The translations under genes were made by a program, and so were the position numbers. A DNA stretch of 25,759 bases from a virus. The stretch covers positions 1 through 25,759 of IMG/VR virus record IMGVR_UViG_3300009548_000027; one strand, written 5' to 3'. Every line of letters starts with the position of its first letter. Position 1 is the stretch's first letter. The notes under the pieces are model-generated. The model saw only the letters and a program-made list of their open reading frames with translations, made no database searches and was not told the DNA's origin. This document shows, piece after piece, positions 1 through 8,451 of this stretch.

Positions 1-1634
1 GCCACTCCCGGTTCACACGTGAACTCCACTAACTCAAAATTGCTCGAATTCAATACGGCGTTGCCGTCGGTAAAAGTCACAACTGGACTCGCCACACTCG
101 ATCCGCCGTTTCCATCCAAAGCTACAATCGCGTAACTGTAATGCGTGGAGCCGGTTGTCCCATAACTTCCTCCTATTGGCGTACTCGGATTGGCGACTTG
201 CGACATGGAAAGCGAGGTCATTCCCGTCACGGCCGCGCCAAACGGCACCGCTCCCCCGTACGGCGCGAGACCGTTCAAGATCCACGTTCCCGCCGTAACC
301 GAAGGAATATTGGCGTTGGCATTCATGAAGGCAAACGCGGTGGAATCGGTGGGCCAATAGTCATCGACAACATAGGCCGCATTGAGACTCGTAAATTCGC
401 CGTCGGGACGTTCCGCGTACACGGCAATTCCCGTGGAACTATGACCCTGGCCTCCAGAGGCGTGAAATAATCCACCCACAAAAAAACCGCCCATGTCCGG
501 GAACGATCCCGGAGGCGAATCGTCGGCAGCATACCCTTCCGCGCCGATGATGGTCGGATAACCGGCTGTCGTTGCCCCCGCGGTCCGTTCGGCGAAACCG
601 AAAAGACCGCGAAAGGGCACATTTTGAATGACACCCGTAGCCGTTTGCAAACTGGCCGTGCCGTGCAACGCGCTGACTCCATAGTCAATCCCCGTAATCG
701 TGGGATTGCCGGAAACGTCGAATTCGGAATACAACCCCCACCAACCTCCGGTATAAGTATCGGTATCCGTGCTTAAATCATCCGACAGAATGAACATGCC
801 CGCCGGATCGCCTGTAGGACTGGGCCGGTTGTAAATTCCCACGGCGCCCCCATACGAGAAATTTTGAGACCCCGTGGTCGATGGATTTAGTCCAGTCGTG
901 TTGAAAAGCACGGGCCGCGTAAACGACAGAATTCCGGCTGGACTCGCGTTGCCATTGAATTGATGCCAAATCACGTTGGTATCGACGCACGCCTGCTCCT
1001 GCCAAGTGGAGGCCGTATCCAGCAACCATTCCACGGGATTCAATCCGCTGCTGCAATTCGACGCGCTTCCCGGCGAAGGAGGCGAGACAACACCGCCCGC
1101 CGGACTATACCAATCGGTCGAAGCCGTAGTTTGTCCGGTACCCGTCGGCGTCAGACTCGCGCCCGTTCCAACCTGCATCGCCGCTTGCGTGTTGTCGCCG
1201 GACGTTAGGGTATCGAAATTCGTCGCGCCGCCGCCTCCCAAAAGATTTGCCGCCACGACCGTCGAAGCATTCAGCCACACCGTGGCCGTGCCCGAAGTCC
1301 ACGCGCTCACGCAAAGCAGAAACGTGTCTCCGGCGGCCACCGCCGAGGTGAACGAACCGGCCGCCGTGATGGTCGATTGCGAGGTTTGCGAGCCGTAGGG
1401 CGTGACGCTGGTGTTGTCCGGCGTCTGGCCTTGGATGGAGATTTCCGGCTGCAAGGTCATAGTGAACGTGCCTTTGACCTTGATGCCGATGGTCGCTTGC
1501 GCCGTGGTTTCAATGACGGCGCAGGGCGAAGACGCGCTCGATAAAACGAACGGCCCCGCCTTCGACTGCGCCCAAACCGGCGGACTCAAGGCGAGAGAGA
1601 GAAACAGCACATAGATGCAGCGGCGCAGGTTCAT
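1..1634 (-). CDS. Exported tail spike/fibre-like protein (3' part beyond window)
   Basis: The frame is open for 544 codons from the ATG at 1634 to the window edge, so the C-terminus is missing. AAAGGA lies 7 bases before the ATG. Residues 1-22 form a typical Sec signal peptide: basic MNLRR, a hydrophobic core, then VWAQ as a likely cleavage site. The mature part is rich in Gly, Ser, Thr and Asn with short beta-type segments. Near residues 500-540 there is a fibronectin-like stretch (THYSYAIVALDGNGG) common in phage tail and bacterial surface proteins. It is the last gene of the late operon seen here, 23 bases after the preceding fibre-like gene, where P22-like phages encode tailspikes. I recognise no catalytic residues. 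Role in adsorption is inferred from position and composition; the signal peptide is unusual for a virion protein. Confidence 0.75.
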   Translation of the reverse strand, partial: MNLRRCIYVLFLSLALSPPVWAQSKAGPFVLSSASSPCAVIETTAQATIGIKVKGTFTMTLQPEISIQGQTPDNTSVTPYGSQTSQSTITAAGSFTSAVAAGDTFLLCVSAWTSGTATVWLNASTVVAANLLGGGGATNFDTLTSGDNTQAAMQVGTGASLTPTGTGQTTASTDWYSPAGGVVSPPSPGSASNCSSGLNPVEWLLDTASTWQEQACVDTNVIWHQFNGNASPAGILSFTRPVLFNTTGLNPSTTGSQNFSYGGAVGIYNRPSPTGDPAGMFILSDDLSTDTDTYTGGWWGLYSEFDVSGNPTITGIDYGVSALHGTASLQTATGVIQNVPFRGLFGFAERTAGATTAGYPTIIGAEGYAADDSPPGSFPDMGGFFVGGLFHASGGQGHSSTGIAVYAERPDGEFTSLNAAYVVDDYWPTDSTAFAFMNANANIPSVTAGTWILNGLAPYGGAVPFGAAVTGMTSLSMSQVANPSTPIGGSYGTTGSTHYSYAIVALDGNGGSSVASPVVTFTDGNAVLNSSNFELVEFTCEPGV

Positions 1635-1657
1635 AGAAAAATCCTTTCGGAGAAAAA

Positions 1658-3139
1658 TCACTGGCTGGTAAAAATCGCGACGTTCAACCATGAATTTTGC
1701 GAACTGAATTGCGAAGCGGCCTTCACGGTGATCGCCTGCTCGGATTCCACGACGAGAGAAAATGTGGCCGTCCCTCCATTGGAATAGGTGACCGGCGAAT
1801 AACTGGCCGCCGTGGCGTGAAATTCGGTAGTCGGGCCTACCGATCCGGTCGTGTTCGTGCCACCCGTCGCATAAACGTTCGAACCATCGCTCACCCAATA
1901 TTCCACGCCGCCGGCGTTCGACGTTGTAGCTCCCACTAAGTAACTGACGAATGCACGGCATGGACATCCCGCGCTCGGCATGGTCACGCTCGTCGTCATG
2001 ACCGTGGTCGGACTGCCCGCTGAAATGGAAGCGTCATTGGCGAGCGTCGTAATTGAATTGGCTTGTATCGCCACATCCACCGTGCAAGTCAGCGGCAACG
2101 TTCCACTGAAAAACAGGTGCGATCCAGCCGCGCATGTTGGAATGGTCGAAGCCGTGGGATCGGCGCTGGTTTGCCCCACTGCGATTTGATTGTTCCCCAG
2201 CGCGAGGCCGGTTATGGCGCTGCCGTTGCCTTCGTTCAACGAGATCGAATGCGTTGCCGCGCCGGAGTTTGCATCCCCCGAACCTCCCGGAACAATGGTT
2301 TGCCCGTTGACCGTGATATTGAGAACGGAGCTGCAACTCGATCCCGAAACCAAACCGGAATTTGAATCGGTACAAACCGGAGAATTCACCGCCAGTCCGT
2401 GATCGACGATGTTCCCCACGGAAATTTCCGGGCCGGGACTCGTCACACAGGGACCAATAGCCAACGCCGTCGTACCGTTCCAGACAAACATCTGGGTGCT
2501 GATTTGATTGGCAACCGCTCCAATTGTGCATCCTCCCATGGAATTCGACGGCCATGAAAATGTATGGCCTCCCGAAGCATCCTGCGCGATTTCAAACGTG
2601 ATATATCCCGGCGGCGTCACTCCTACGGCCGTGAGCGGCTGCGCGCTGGCGTTGCCCGTGAGCTGCATTTCAAAAAGTTGGTTTTGCGAAGAAACGGTGA
2701 AAACCGGCGTCGCTGAGTACGCGACCACCGTGGTCAACGTCGTGCTTCCGCCGCCGATGCCATTCACCGTGTAGAGTGTCGATCCAGTTGAACAGTTTGT
2801 GCCACCCTGACTCATGACTTTGTAGGTATAGGCTTGACCGGCCGCAAGCCAGATATTCGCCGTCCCACCCGCCGAGAGGATCACTGGATTCTGATTTAAG
2901 GTTGTCCCGGTGTAGTCCGTGTAAGTGCCCAGCGGCGAAGTCGAATTCACCTGGTAAGTGAAGACGCAGCCAAAGGCGTTCGGCTGGCCATCCTGGGTAT
3001 AAGAGACGAATTGGGGCCACGGGGAGATCACCACGGCGGTTTGGGCGGCGCAGAAAGTGACAAAAAGTGTCAGTAACAGGCCGGTAATAGCCAGTAAGTG
3101 CCGTAGACGAAGCGAGTTAGATGCGGGAAGATGGGACAT
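1658..3139 (-). CDS. Tail fibre-like protein with signal peptide and head-binding-like N-terminal domain
   Basis: 493 aa. Residues 1-32 are a signal peptide (RLRH, a long Leu/Thr core ending FCAAQ). Residues 35-130 resemble the N-terminal domain of many phage tail fibres: G-P-x-A-F-G-C-V-F-T-Y, then TYTDYTG, NPVILSAGGTANIWL and an AYTYKV strand. This module is often used to attach fibres to the tail. The rest is Ser/Thr/Gly/Asn-rich beta sequence ending in a compact Cys-poor domain (about 390-493) that could bind a receptor. The ATG at 3139 lies only 11 bases from the divergent start of the plus-strand gene at 3151, so its leader RNA must come from inside that gene. A GTG near codon 36 could give a version without signal peptide, but no ribosome site precedes it. 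Tail function is inferred from the N-terminal motif and operon position. Confidence 0.78.
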   Translation of the reverse strand: MSHLPASNSLRLRHLLAITGLLLTLFVTFCAAQTAVVISPWPQFVSYTQDGQPNAFGCVFTYQVNSTSPLGTYTDYTGTTLNQNPVILSAGGTANIWLAAGQAYTYKVMSQGGTNCSTGSTLYTVNGIGGGSTTLTTVVAYSATPVFTVSSQNQLFEMQLTGNASAQPLTAVGVTPPGYITFEIAQDASGGHTFSWPSNSMGGCTIGAVANQISTQMFVWNGTTALAIGPCVTSPGPEISVGNIVDHGLAVNSPVCTDSNSGLVSGSSCSSVLNITVNGQTIVPGGSGDANSGAATHSISLNEGNGSAITGLALGNNQIAVGQTSADPTASTIPTCAAGSHLFFSGTLPLTCTVDVAIQANSITTLANDASISAGSPTTVMTTSVTMPSAGCPCRAFVSYLVGATTSNAGGVEYWVSDGSNVYATGGTNTTGSVGPTTEFHATAASYSPVTYSNGGTATFSLVVESEQAITVKAASQFSSQNSWLNVAIFTSQ

Positions 3140-3140
3140 C

Positions 3141-3150
3141 GGAGGAACCT
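3141..3150 (+). promoter_or_regulatory. Strong Shine-Dalgarno site for the 3151 gene
   Basis: GGAGGAACCT directly precedes the ATG at 3151. It selects this start over an in-frame ATG at 3121 that has no ribosome site. It lies in the 11-base space between two divergent start codons. Confidence 0.7.
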
Positions 3151-3432
3151 ATGAAAAAGATTTCGATTTCTGCTGCGTTGATCGGTTTACTCTTCTACGC
3201 GACGTTTCTTGCGGCATCGACTTACTACAAATTGGAGTGGGTTAAGCGAGTCGATCAAGACTTATACTCCGCCAAAAGCGGAACGGCCAAAGTGTTGATC
3301 GAAACAAAGTTTTGTTACGAGATCGCCATCGGCGACGATGCTACGCTGAAATACGACGCCTACTCCTACGACAATAAGATCATCTTCAACAACGATCAGA
3401 GTTGTGATGTGCAAAAAGTCATCGTCCAATGA
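3151..3432 (+). CDS. Small membrane-anchored or exported protein (moron candidate)
   Basis: 93 aa. The N-terminus has two Lys then a hydrophobic segment (ISISAALIGLLFYATFLAAS), a signal peptide or signal anchor. The following 70 residues are polar with two Cys (about residues 55 and 84) that could form a periplasmic disulfide. The pattern RVDQDLYSAKSG...IETKFCYE...D.TLKYD...KIIFN...SCDV resembles a family of small proteins of unknown function common in bacterial chromosomes, which suggests a host origin. It is on the plus strand, opposite to all its neighbours, between the gp16-like and fibre-like genes. Its stop overlaps the next start (ATGA), so the two genes are probably translationally coupled. 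No function is proposed beyond envelope location. Confidence 0.7.
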   Translation: MKKISISAALIGLLFYATFLAASTYYKLEWVKRVDQDLYSAKSGTAKVLIETKFCYEIAIGDDATLKYDAYSYDNKIIFNNDQSCDVQKVIVQ

Positions 3433-3644
3433 CTGATTCCATCGGCTACGAACTTATTACCGAAATCCAGCGCGAGGTCTGGAAGTGCCAGGGCGCGTGC
3501 GGGAAATTCCGCCATCGCACCGTTCGTCCCGGCATTTTGCCCGCCATTTGTTGCGGCGTTCCGGCTCGGCTTTGGGACCGCTACCTCTATCCTGAAATCG
3601 TGAACATCGAGGAACCGGTTGTTTCCCGTTCCGCTACTGAGTAA
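3429..3644 (+). CDS. Small cysteine-containing protein, second gene of plus-strand cassette
   Basis: 71 aa, not recognised. It starts in an ATGA overlap with the preceding exported-protein gene, which strongly suggests one bicistronic unit. Four cysteines (C-x3-C near residues 20-24 and a CC pair near 41-42) with nearby His and Arg could bind a metal, but the spacing fits no family I know. No signal peptide or membrane segment is visible. Its last 11 bases overlap the 3' end of the convergent gp16-like gene, so the cassette completely fills the gap between two late genes. Confidence 0.55.
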   Translation: MTDSIGYELITEIQREVWKCQGACGKFRHRTVRPGILPAICCGVPARLWDRYLYPEIVNIEEPVVSRSATE

Positions 3645-5319
3645 CTTTCGCCGGAGCCATTCTTCGCACCATGATCGGAATTCGTTTGACTCCCGCACGC
3701 TCGGCGGCAATGGCGCGGGCGCGGCCATCCACCTCCACGATGTTGTTCTCGGCGTCTCGGGTTTCCAGTACCGGTTCAACCGGCTGACCGTTCTTGTAAG
3801 ACTCAGTAAGCTTTTGAACATATTGCTCAGTTTGTTCGGGACTCATGCCGCGCGTTTGCTCACGTCCCGAAACCAAGCTCTTGGTATCCACGCCCCAGCG
3901 TTGCGTCAGTTCCGCCGGATCGGCAGTGGTCATCACGCCGCCTTTCGGAACTTCAAGATTGGTAAATGAAGATTGTGGAGCTACGCTCGCCGCTTGCGCG
4001 CCCGCTTGGGCTTTCGGAATAATCGCGCCCTCCGCGTTTTGCATGGTGCCAGCGATGACCGGTTTCCCGTTTTTTGCGACCAGCACGGTACCCGCGCCTT
4101 GCTTGATATTTTTCGTCCAGGCCGCGCCCTGCGAGTCCGCTTTCTCGAAGGCATCGACTTGTTCCGGCGTAACTTCGCCGTGCGTGTAACTTTGCCCGTT
4201 TTTCAGGACTGCCGTAAATTCCTGCGCTTCGGGATCGTACTTGTATCCCTTGAGCAGCGAAGAATCGACGGGCGTGAAGCCTTCCGGCAACTTTCCCGAC
4301 GCCACGGCTTGCGCCGCCGGCTGGTTTCGCAAGGAAACGCCGCGCACCAGCGGCTGTCCGCCGGTCGCTTGATTTAATACCTCTTCAAGTTTTGCGGGCG
4401 TGACCGGCGCGGCGGGCGCGGCTTGCGGTTGTCTCGCAGCCAGCACATCGGAAAATTCCGGGCGACCCGTGGCGGGGTCGGTGACCACGGTACGGGTCGC
4501 CGGTGGCGCTTCTTCGCCCGCATAGGGAACATTCGCTTCGGTCGCATCGAATGGCTGCGCTTTGGCGGCCGCTTCCGTGCCCGCTTTGTAAACGTCGGCT
4601 GCAACATCTCCCACGTAGGGAATGCGCCGAATGGCCGCTACCGGCAACTTTTTTGCCGCGGCCGTGACGCCCGCTTGCAACGATGGATTTTTCGCTATAT
4701 TGGAAACGCCTTCCGGTAACGCCTGCGCCAATTTTGCCGAAAGATTCAGGGCTTCTCCGCCCGCGGCCATTCCCGCGCCTTTCGCCAGCGCGCCGCCAAC
4801 GTCTCCCGTCCCCGCTTGTTCTCCGAGCTGCGCGGCCGCCGGACCGACTAAGGGAACCGCCGCCGCAAGGCCGTGCCCCACGGCTTCGGTATAGCGTCCT
4901 TGGTTCCATAAATTTTTCGCTTTGTCCGCTTCCGCGTCGGCCGGTTTGAAAACAAACTTATTGAGCGTCGAGTCCGGCCCTTGCACCCAGTTGGGATTGT
5001 TGACGATATCGCTTCCCAGGGCGGCGGCCCCTTTGACAACGCTCTTCGCGCCTTCCCATGCGTTCGAGGCCAGATTGCCGAGAGTGAATCCATAGGCCGT
5101 TGGAAGATGCCCTTCGTCGGATTCAAGCGGCTGGATTTGACCGCCGTTTTCAGCCGCCTCTTTCAATCGCGTGACCGGCACCATGCGAACCGTGCCATCC
5201 GGCGCTTTCACGGGATGCGCCGGGACGCCTCCATTCGACACCGCATCTTTCAATGCGGAAAAAGGCACATCGCGAAGCGTGCCTTGCGGATCGTACATCG
5301 GAACTGGAGAAGCGGACAT
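3634..5319 (-). CDS. Putative DNA-ejection/internal virion protein (gp16-like position) with KTSC and ParB-like domains
   Basis: 561 aa, close to the 609 aa of P22 gp16, and third of three consecutive ejection-type genes. The N-terminus has two copies of a motif ending VP(F/V)xxLK(D/E)A...NGG (residues 9-31 and 39-60), often found at the start of large phage internal proteins. Residues 80-230 are Ala/Gly-rich with possible amphipathic or membrane helices. Residues 342-397 match a KTSC domain (LKNGQSYTHGEVTPEQV, then A-x-S-x-G). Residues 450-545 resemble a ParB/sulfiredoxin-like fold, with DGRARAIAAERAGVKRIPI where ParB-type proteins have DGxHR. It joins the previous gene as TAAATG. Role in DNA delivery is inferred from order and composition. 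A lytic transglycosylase motif was looked for and not seen. Confidence 0.72.
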   Translation of the reverse strand: MSASPVPMYDPQGTLRDVPFSALKDAVSNGGVPAHPVKAPDGTVRMVPVTRLKEAAENGGQIQPLESDEGHLPTAYGFTLGNLASNAWEGAKSVVKGAAALGSDIVNNPNWVQGPDSTLNKFVFKPADAEADKAKNLWNQGRYTEAVGHGLAAAVPLVGPAAAQLGEQAGTGDVGGALAKGAGMAAGGEALNLSAKLAQALPEGVSNIAKNPSLQAGVTAAAKKLPVAAIRRIPYVGDVAADVYKAGTEAAAKAQPFDATEANVPYAGEEAPPATRTVVTDPATGRPEFSDVLAARQPQAAPAAPVTPAKLEEVLNQATGGQPLVRGVSLRNQPAAQAVASGKLPEGFTPVDSSLLKGYKYDPEAQEFTAVLKNGQSYTHGEVTPEQVDAFEKADSQGAAWTKNIKQGAGTVLVAKNGKPVIAGTMQNAEGAIIPKAQAGAQAASVAPQSSFTNLEVPKGGVMTTADPAELTQRWGVDTKSLVSGREQTRGMSPEQTEQYVQKLTESYKNGQPVEPVLETRDAENNIVEVDGRARAIAAERAGVKRIPIMVRRMAPAKVTQ

Positions 5320-6891
5320 TTATTTGTGCTCGGAAAAGTTCGACCAATTGAAACCGCTCGGGTTGGCTCCGGCGTTCCCATTTTGAGCGCCCGCACCTTG
5401 ATTCGCACCACCACTCAAACGTTTTTTGATGGCGGCAATATCTTGCAGATAGGACTGGTGGCGGTTCGCCATATCCTGTTTAAGCGTGTCGACCACGGCC
5501 ATCGTTGCCGACATGGGCAAATTGCCGTCCGCCACGTCCTGCGCTTCTTTTTTTTGCGAATCGCTTAAGACTCCCGATCCAGTCGCCGATCCCAACACTT
5601 TGGCCACTTCCGCGGTGGCAGCTTGCCGCGCGGCATTCAGCGCAGCCATGTTGTCGGTTCCAATCATCTTGGCGGTTATCAGGCGCAGCGGCACATTCGC
5701 AAAACGCGCGCCAAGGTCGTAAATCTTCTTCGCCGTTTGCGCGTACAAATCGAGGTTGCGCAAGGCCGTGCCCTCGAAAGCGTCCATGGCATCGAATTGC
5801 TGTTGCAGCTTTTTCAGCGAACCAGTGTCGGCCTGATACGTGGCTTTGTTTGAGGCGATATTTTGTTCAGGCGCGATCTGCGCGGCGCGATTGACGATGG
5901 CCGAAGTTGTACCCGGAGAACGGGAAAATCCGGCCGGCAGCGACCCATCGGTCAAATAACGCTGGGCCGCTTGGTCCACCGCCGCCCCTTGCAACTGGTT
6001 TCCCATGACCACGGCCATCGGGCTCTGTTTTGCTTTCCAAGAAACAAAACTGGCGGGCGTGCGTTGCTCGGGGGGAAGCGTTTCGCCCGGAACTTTGGCG
6101 GCAGTGAGATAGGAATTCATTTCCTGTTGGTCCACCGGGCCAACACCCTGAACGCGCTTTCCGAATTGCGGCGATTGTGGATTGACGTTGACGAGAGTTC
6201 CGCCACCGCCTTCTTTCCAATCGCCAGCCTGCGCTTTTTGCCGCTCAACTGCCTTCGCTTGCTGCGCAGGCGAATTCGCCACCCATTGATCTGCCAACGA
6301 TTGAATCATGGCCGGATTCTGCGCGATGGCTTGCTGCATCTGCGCGATTTGCTGTTTCTGTTGCGGGGCCAAACTGGGGTCGTTCAGTTCATCGGCGAGC
6401 AACGTATGCGCGAGCTGCGAATCGTACTTCGCTTGCTGCAAGGCGTAGCCGAGATTGCCGAGCGCATCGCGCCCTCCCGTCTGAATTTTTTGTTGTTGTT
6501 CTTGCAGGTTGGCGACGGAAGTTTTGTACTCGGTAATACCTTTCATCACCTGGGGAATCGCCGCCCCATGGCCGCCTTGCGCGAGCGATTGCTGCAACGC
6601 ATCGGTGTCGAGCGACAGATTGCCCTGGGCGTCCGGCTTAAACGCTCCCTGGTAGGCGCGGTTCATGGCGTCCACTTGGGCATTCTGCATCTGCGCGGCC
6701 TTCACTTGCTCGGCCTGCATCTGCTGCTGGCCGGGAGCCATAGCTTGCGCTTGTTGCGTCTGTTGTTGCTGCGCTGCCGTTTGCGATTTGAGCGCGGCCA
6801 CGCGGGCATATTCCGCCACTTGGTTCATCGGCGCTTGCGCGATTTGGCCGCCGAGTTCGGCGATGTTAGGAGAAACTGGAATTGCGCTCAT
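5320..6891 (-). CDS. Putative DNA-ejection protein (gp20-like position)
   Basis: 523 aa, Gln/Ala-rich and largely helical, like P22 gp20 (471 aa). Residues 20-80 are dense in Gln (QQQQTQQAQ), and residues 140-230 have heptad-like Gln/Ala/Leu patterns suggesting coiled coil. A mid-protein segment (about 330-420) has regular amphipathic helices. The tail is Gly/Asn-rich and ends SNFSEHK. No enzyme motif is visible. It lies between the gp7-like and gp16-like genes, 6 bases from the first and overlapping none (TAAATG with the second). The assignment rests on position, size and composition; sequence drift in this family is high. Confidence 0.7.
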   Translation of the reverse strand: MSAIPVSPNIAELGGQIAQAPMNQVAEYARVAALKSQTAAQQQQTQQAQAMAPGQQQMQAEQVKAAQMQNAQVDAMNRAYQGAFKPDAQGNLSLDTDALQQSLAQGGHGAAIPQVMKGITEYKTSVANLQEQQQKIQTGGRDALGNLGYALQQAKYDSQLAHTLLADELNDPSLAPQQKQQIAQMQQAIAQNPAMIQSLADQWVANSPAQQAKAVERQKAQAGDWKEGGGGTLVNVNPQSPQFGKRVQGVGPVDQQEMNSYLTAAKVPGETLPPEQRTPASFVSWKAKQSPMAVVMGNQLQGAAVDQAAQRYLTDGSLPAGFSRSPGTTSAIVNRAAQIAPEQNIASNKATYQADTGSLKKLQQQFDAMDAFEGTALRNLDLYAQTAKKIYDLGARFANVPLRLITAKMIGTDNMAALNAARQAATAEVAKVLGSATGSGVLSDSQKKEAQDVADGNLPMSATMAVVDTLKQDMANRHQSYLQDIAAIKKRLSGGANQGAGAQNGNAGANPSGFNWSNFSEHK

Positions 6892-6897
6892 GGAATT

Positions 6898-7641
6898 TTA
6901 GGACCCAAAAAAGTTTCCTACTTGTTCCCCAAGACTGGAACTGCCGGTGGTATCGAGATTGCCGAGGCCCGACGTGAGACCCGACGCCATGCCGCCGGCG
7001 GCGTTCGACCAGGCGTTCGCCGATCCCATGATTCCCGCCGCCCGCGCCGCCGCTGCGTTGTTGATCTGACCCGCTTGTTGCGCCCCGCCCGTAAGATCGA
7101 CATTCGCCAGATTCTGCGCCCCGGCCTGCCCGAGTTGCCCCATGGTGGCCGTGGAAGACAATCCCGCGCCCGTGCCTCCCATGAGTGATTGGTAATTCGC
7201 CATGTAAGAGTTCAGCGCATTTTGGTAAGTCTGTTGATAGGCCGTCTGTCCGAGATTCTGGCCATATTGTTGGAGGGCTTTGCCGGTGTTACCCGACATG
7301 AGCGTACCATTGGCCGCGGCGTTTTCATTGATCGCATTCGTTCCTTGTTGTAACTGAAATTGATAACCGGGCGTCTGCTCGGCCTGGGCCAGTGTGGGAG
7401 CCTGAAAACCGTTCGAGAGCAGAGTATTGAGACCACCCGCGGCCGTCTGGCCGAGCTGCTGGTAGGGCTGTTCGGCGGCAACATTGGCGGCCGTGGCCGA
7501 CGCTTGCGAGCCTTGCGCCGCCTGCTGGTTTTGCAATTCGAGCTGTTGCGCTTTTTGCGCGGCTTGCGACTGGACATTCGCCGCGCTATTGGCCGCACCC
7601 GAGCCTAAAATCCCACCCACCAACGATCCAACGACGCTCAT
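6898..7641 (-). CDS. DNA-ejection protein, P22 gp7-like (DNA transfer protein family)
   Basis: 247 aa against 229 in P22 gp7. It has the layout of the phage DNA-transfer family: a Gly-rich N-terminus (VGSLVGGILGSGAAN), an Ala/Gln helix (about 15-60), the conserved block PGYQFQLQQGTNAINENAA (about 91-109) with downstream GTLMSGNTGKALQQYGQ, and a Gly/Ala/Ser-rich C-terminus. In P22 the homologue is carried in the virion and released into the periplasm to help build a DNA channel. It starts the three-gene ejection block, 4 bases after the GNAT-like gene. Confidence 0.82.
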   Translation of the reverse strand: MSVVGSLVGGILGSGAANSAANVQSQAAQKAQQLELQNQQAAQGSQASATAANVAAEQPYQQLGQTAAGGLNTLLSNGFQAPTLAQAEQTPGYQFQLQQGTNAINENAAANGTLMSGNTGKALQQYGQNLGQTAYQQTYQNALNSYMANYQSLMGGTGAGLSSTATMGQLGQAGAQNLANVDLTGGAQQAGQINNAAAARAAGIMGSANAWSNAAGGMASGLTSGLGNLDTTGSSSLGEQVGNFFGS

Positions 7642-7645
7642 AAAA

Positions 7646-8119
7646 TTATTCCGGTTTGGAAATTCCTAGACATACCTGGTCGCGCAAAACACCATCTCGA
7701 AGTCGGCTTCGTCGGTTGACGCCATAGACCACGCATCCCGCGCGCATGGCAAACCGAATAGCCCGGCGGTTTTCCTCGCAAATTTCGCCGACAATCCGCG
7801 CCGCCTCCGTGTTCGTCCACATCCACCCCAGCATCCGCCGGAAACCCGATTGGGCTCGTTCTCCGTAACTGCGCGGCAAGAACCCGAAATGGGCCTTCCA
7901 GCACACCCAGGTGTCGGGGATGAAGATGCCGAAACCGAAAGGCCCTTTTTCGTCCCGCGCAATGAGATAGCGAACAAGTTCGCTTTCGATGGGCCGCCAT
8001 TGCCTCGGATCGCGATGGAAATCGTCATAGATATGCGGAAAAATCGAAGGATCGGTGGCAAGTTTTTGAATGAGCGCCCAATCGCGGGTACGTTCGATGA
8101 CAATCAGCCCGTCTTCCAC
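7646..8119 (-). CDS. GNAT-fold-like protein at the P22 gene 14 position
   Basis: 157 aa from a GTG at 8119, overlapping the previous gene by 16 bases; no ATG is available in the real coding part and the frame upstream does not look coding. The sequence reads like a GNAT acetyltransferase fold: a central beta segment (ESELVRYLIARD), strands GPFGFGIFIPD and WKAHFGFLP, a helix with WTNTEAARIVGEICEENRRAIRFAMRAG and a final VVYGVNRRSR strand. The conserved acetyl-CoA loop (Q/RxxGxG/A) is weak, so activity is uncertain. P22-like phages carry a small protein, gp14, in this place between tail and ejection genes, and GNAT-like domains are common there. Role is inferred from position. Confidence 0.68.
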   Translation of the reverse strand: MEDGLIVIERTRDWALIQKLATDPSIFPHIYDDFHRDPRQWRPIESELVRYLIARDEKGPFGFGIFIPDTWVCWKAHFGFLPRSYGERAQSGFRRMLGWMWTNTEAARIVGEICEENRRAIRFAMRAGCVVYGVNRRSRLRDGVLRDQVCLGISKPE

Positions 8120-8436
8120 CAGTTCGTCCCGTCGCTTTTGATCTTCAAATAACTGCGGGCGGCCGTGAGCGTCAGCGCTCCGCCTTGCACGCCGTTCAAC
8201 GTGAAAGTATTGCCGTCCGCGGAAGTCTTCACATAGGTGATTTCTTTGCACTGCCCCGATTGGCCGGAAGTGTTCACGCCAGCCGGTGGCACGGTTTCCG
8301 CGTAGCTACCTTTCGAGCTATCGACTTCATAGAGCGGCTGAAGCCCCTGCACTAAAAGCAGCCACTGATGGTCGGTCTGCGAAACGTTCGACCCTTGCGT
8401 CGTCGGCGGCGGCGGAAGATAGAGAGTGGTGGGCAT
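8104..8436 (-). CDS. Small tail-region protein of unknown function
   Basis: 110 aa. It starts with a Pro-rich segment (LYLPPPPTTQ) and ends with a beta-type stretch (ALTLTAARSYLKIKSDGTNWW) like those at the ends of tail-fibre and baseplate domains. It follows the gp10-like gene by 15 bases and overlaps the GNAT-like gene. The P22 tail needle gp26 sits here, but gp26 is longer and mostly coiled coil, which this protein is not. A structural role is likely, but the specific one is unknown. Confidence 0.7.
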   Translation of the reverse strand: MPTTLYLPPPPTTQGSNVSQTDHQWLLLVQGLQPLYEVDSSKGSYAETVPPAGVNTSGQSGQCKEITYVKTSADGNTFTLNGVQGGALTLTAARSYLKIKSDGTNWWKTG

Positions 8437-8451
8437 CGCCGTTCGCTAAGA

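Noticed and set aside
5863-7188. 441-codon plus-strand frame opposite ejection genes
   Set aside because: Antisense of Gln/Ala-rich genes; the Leu/Arg-rich product is the mirror of Gln and Ala codons.
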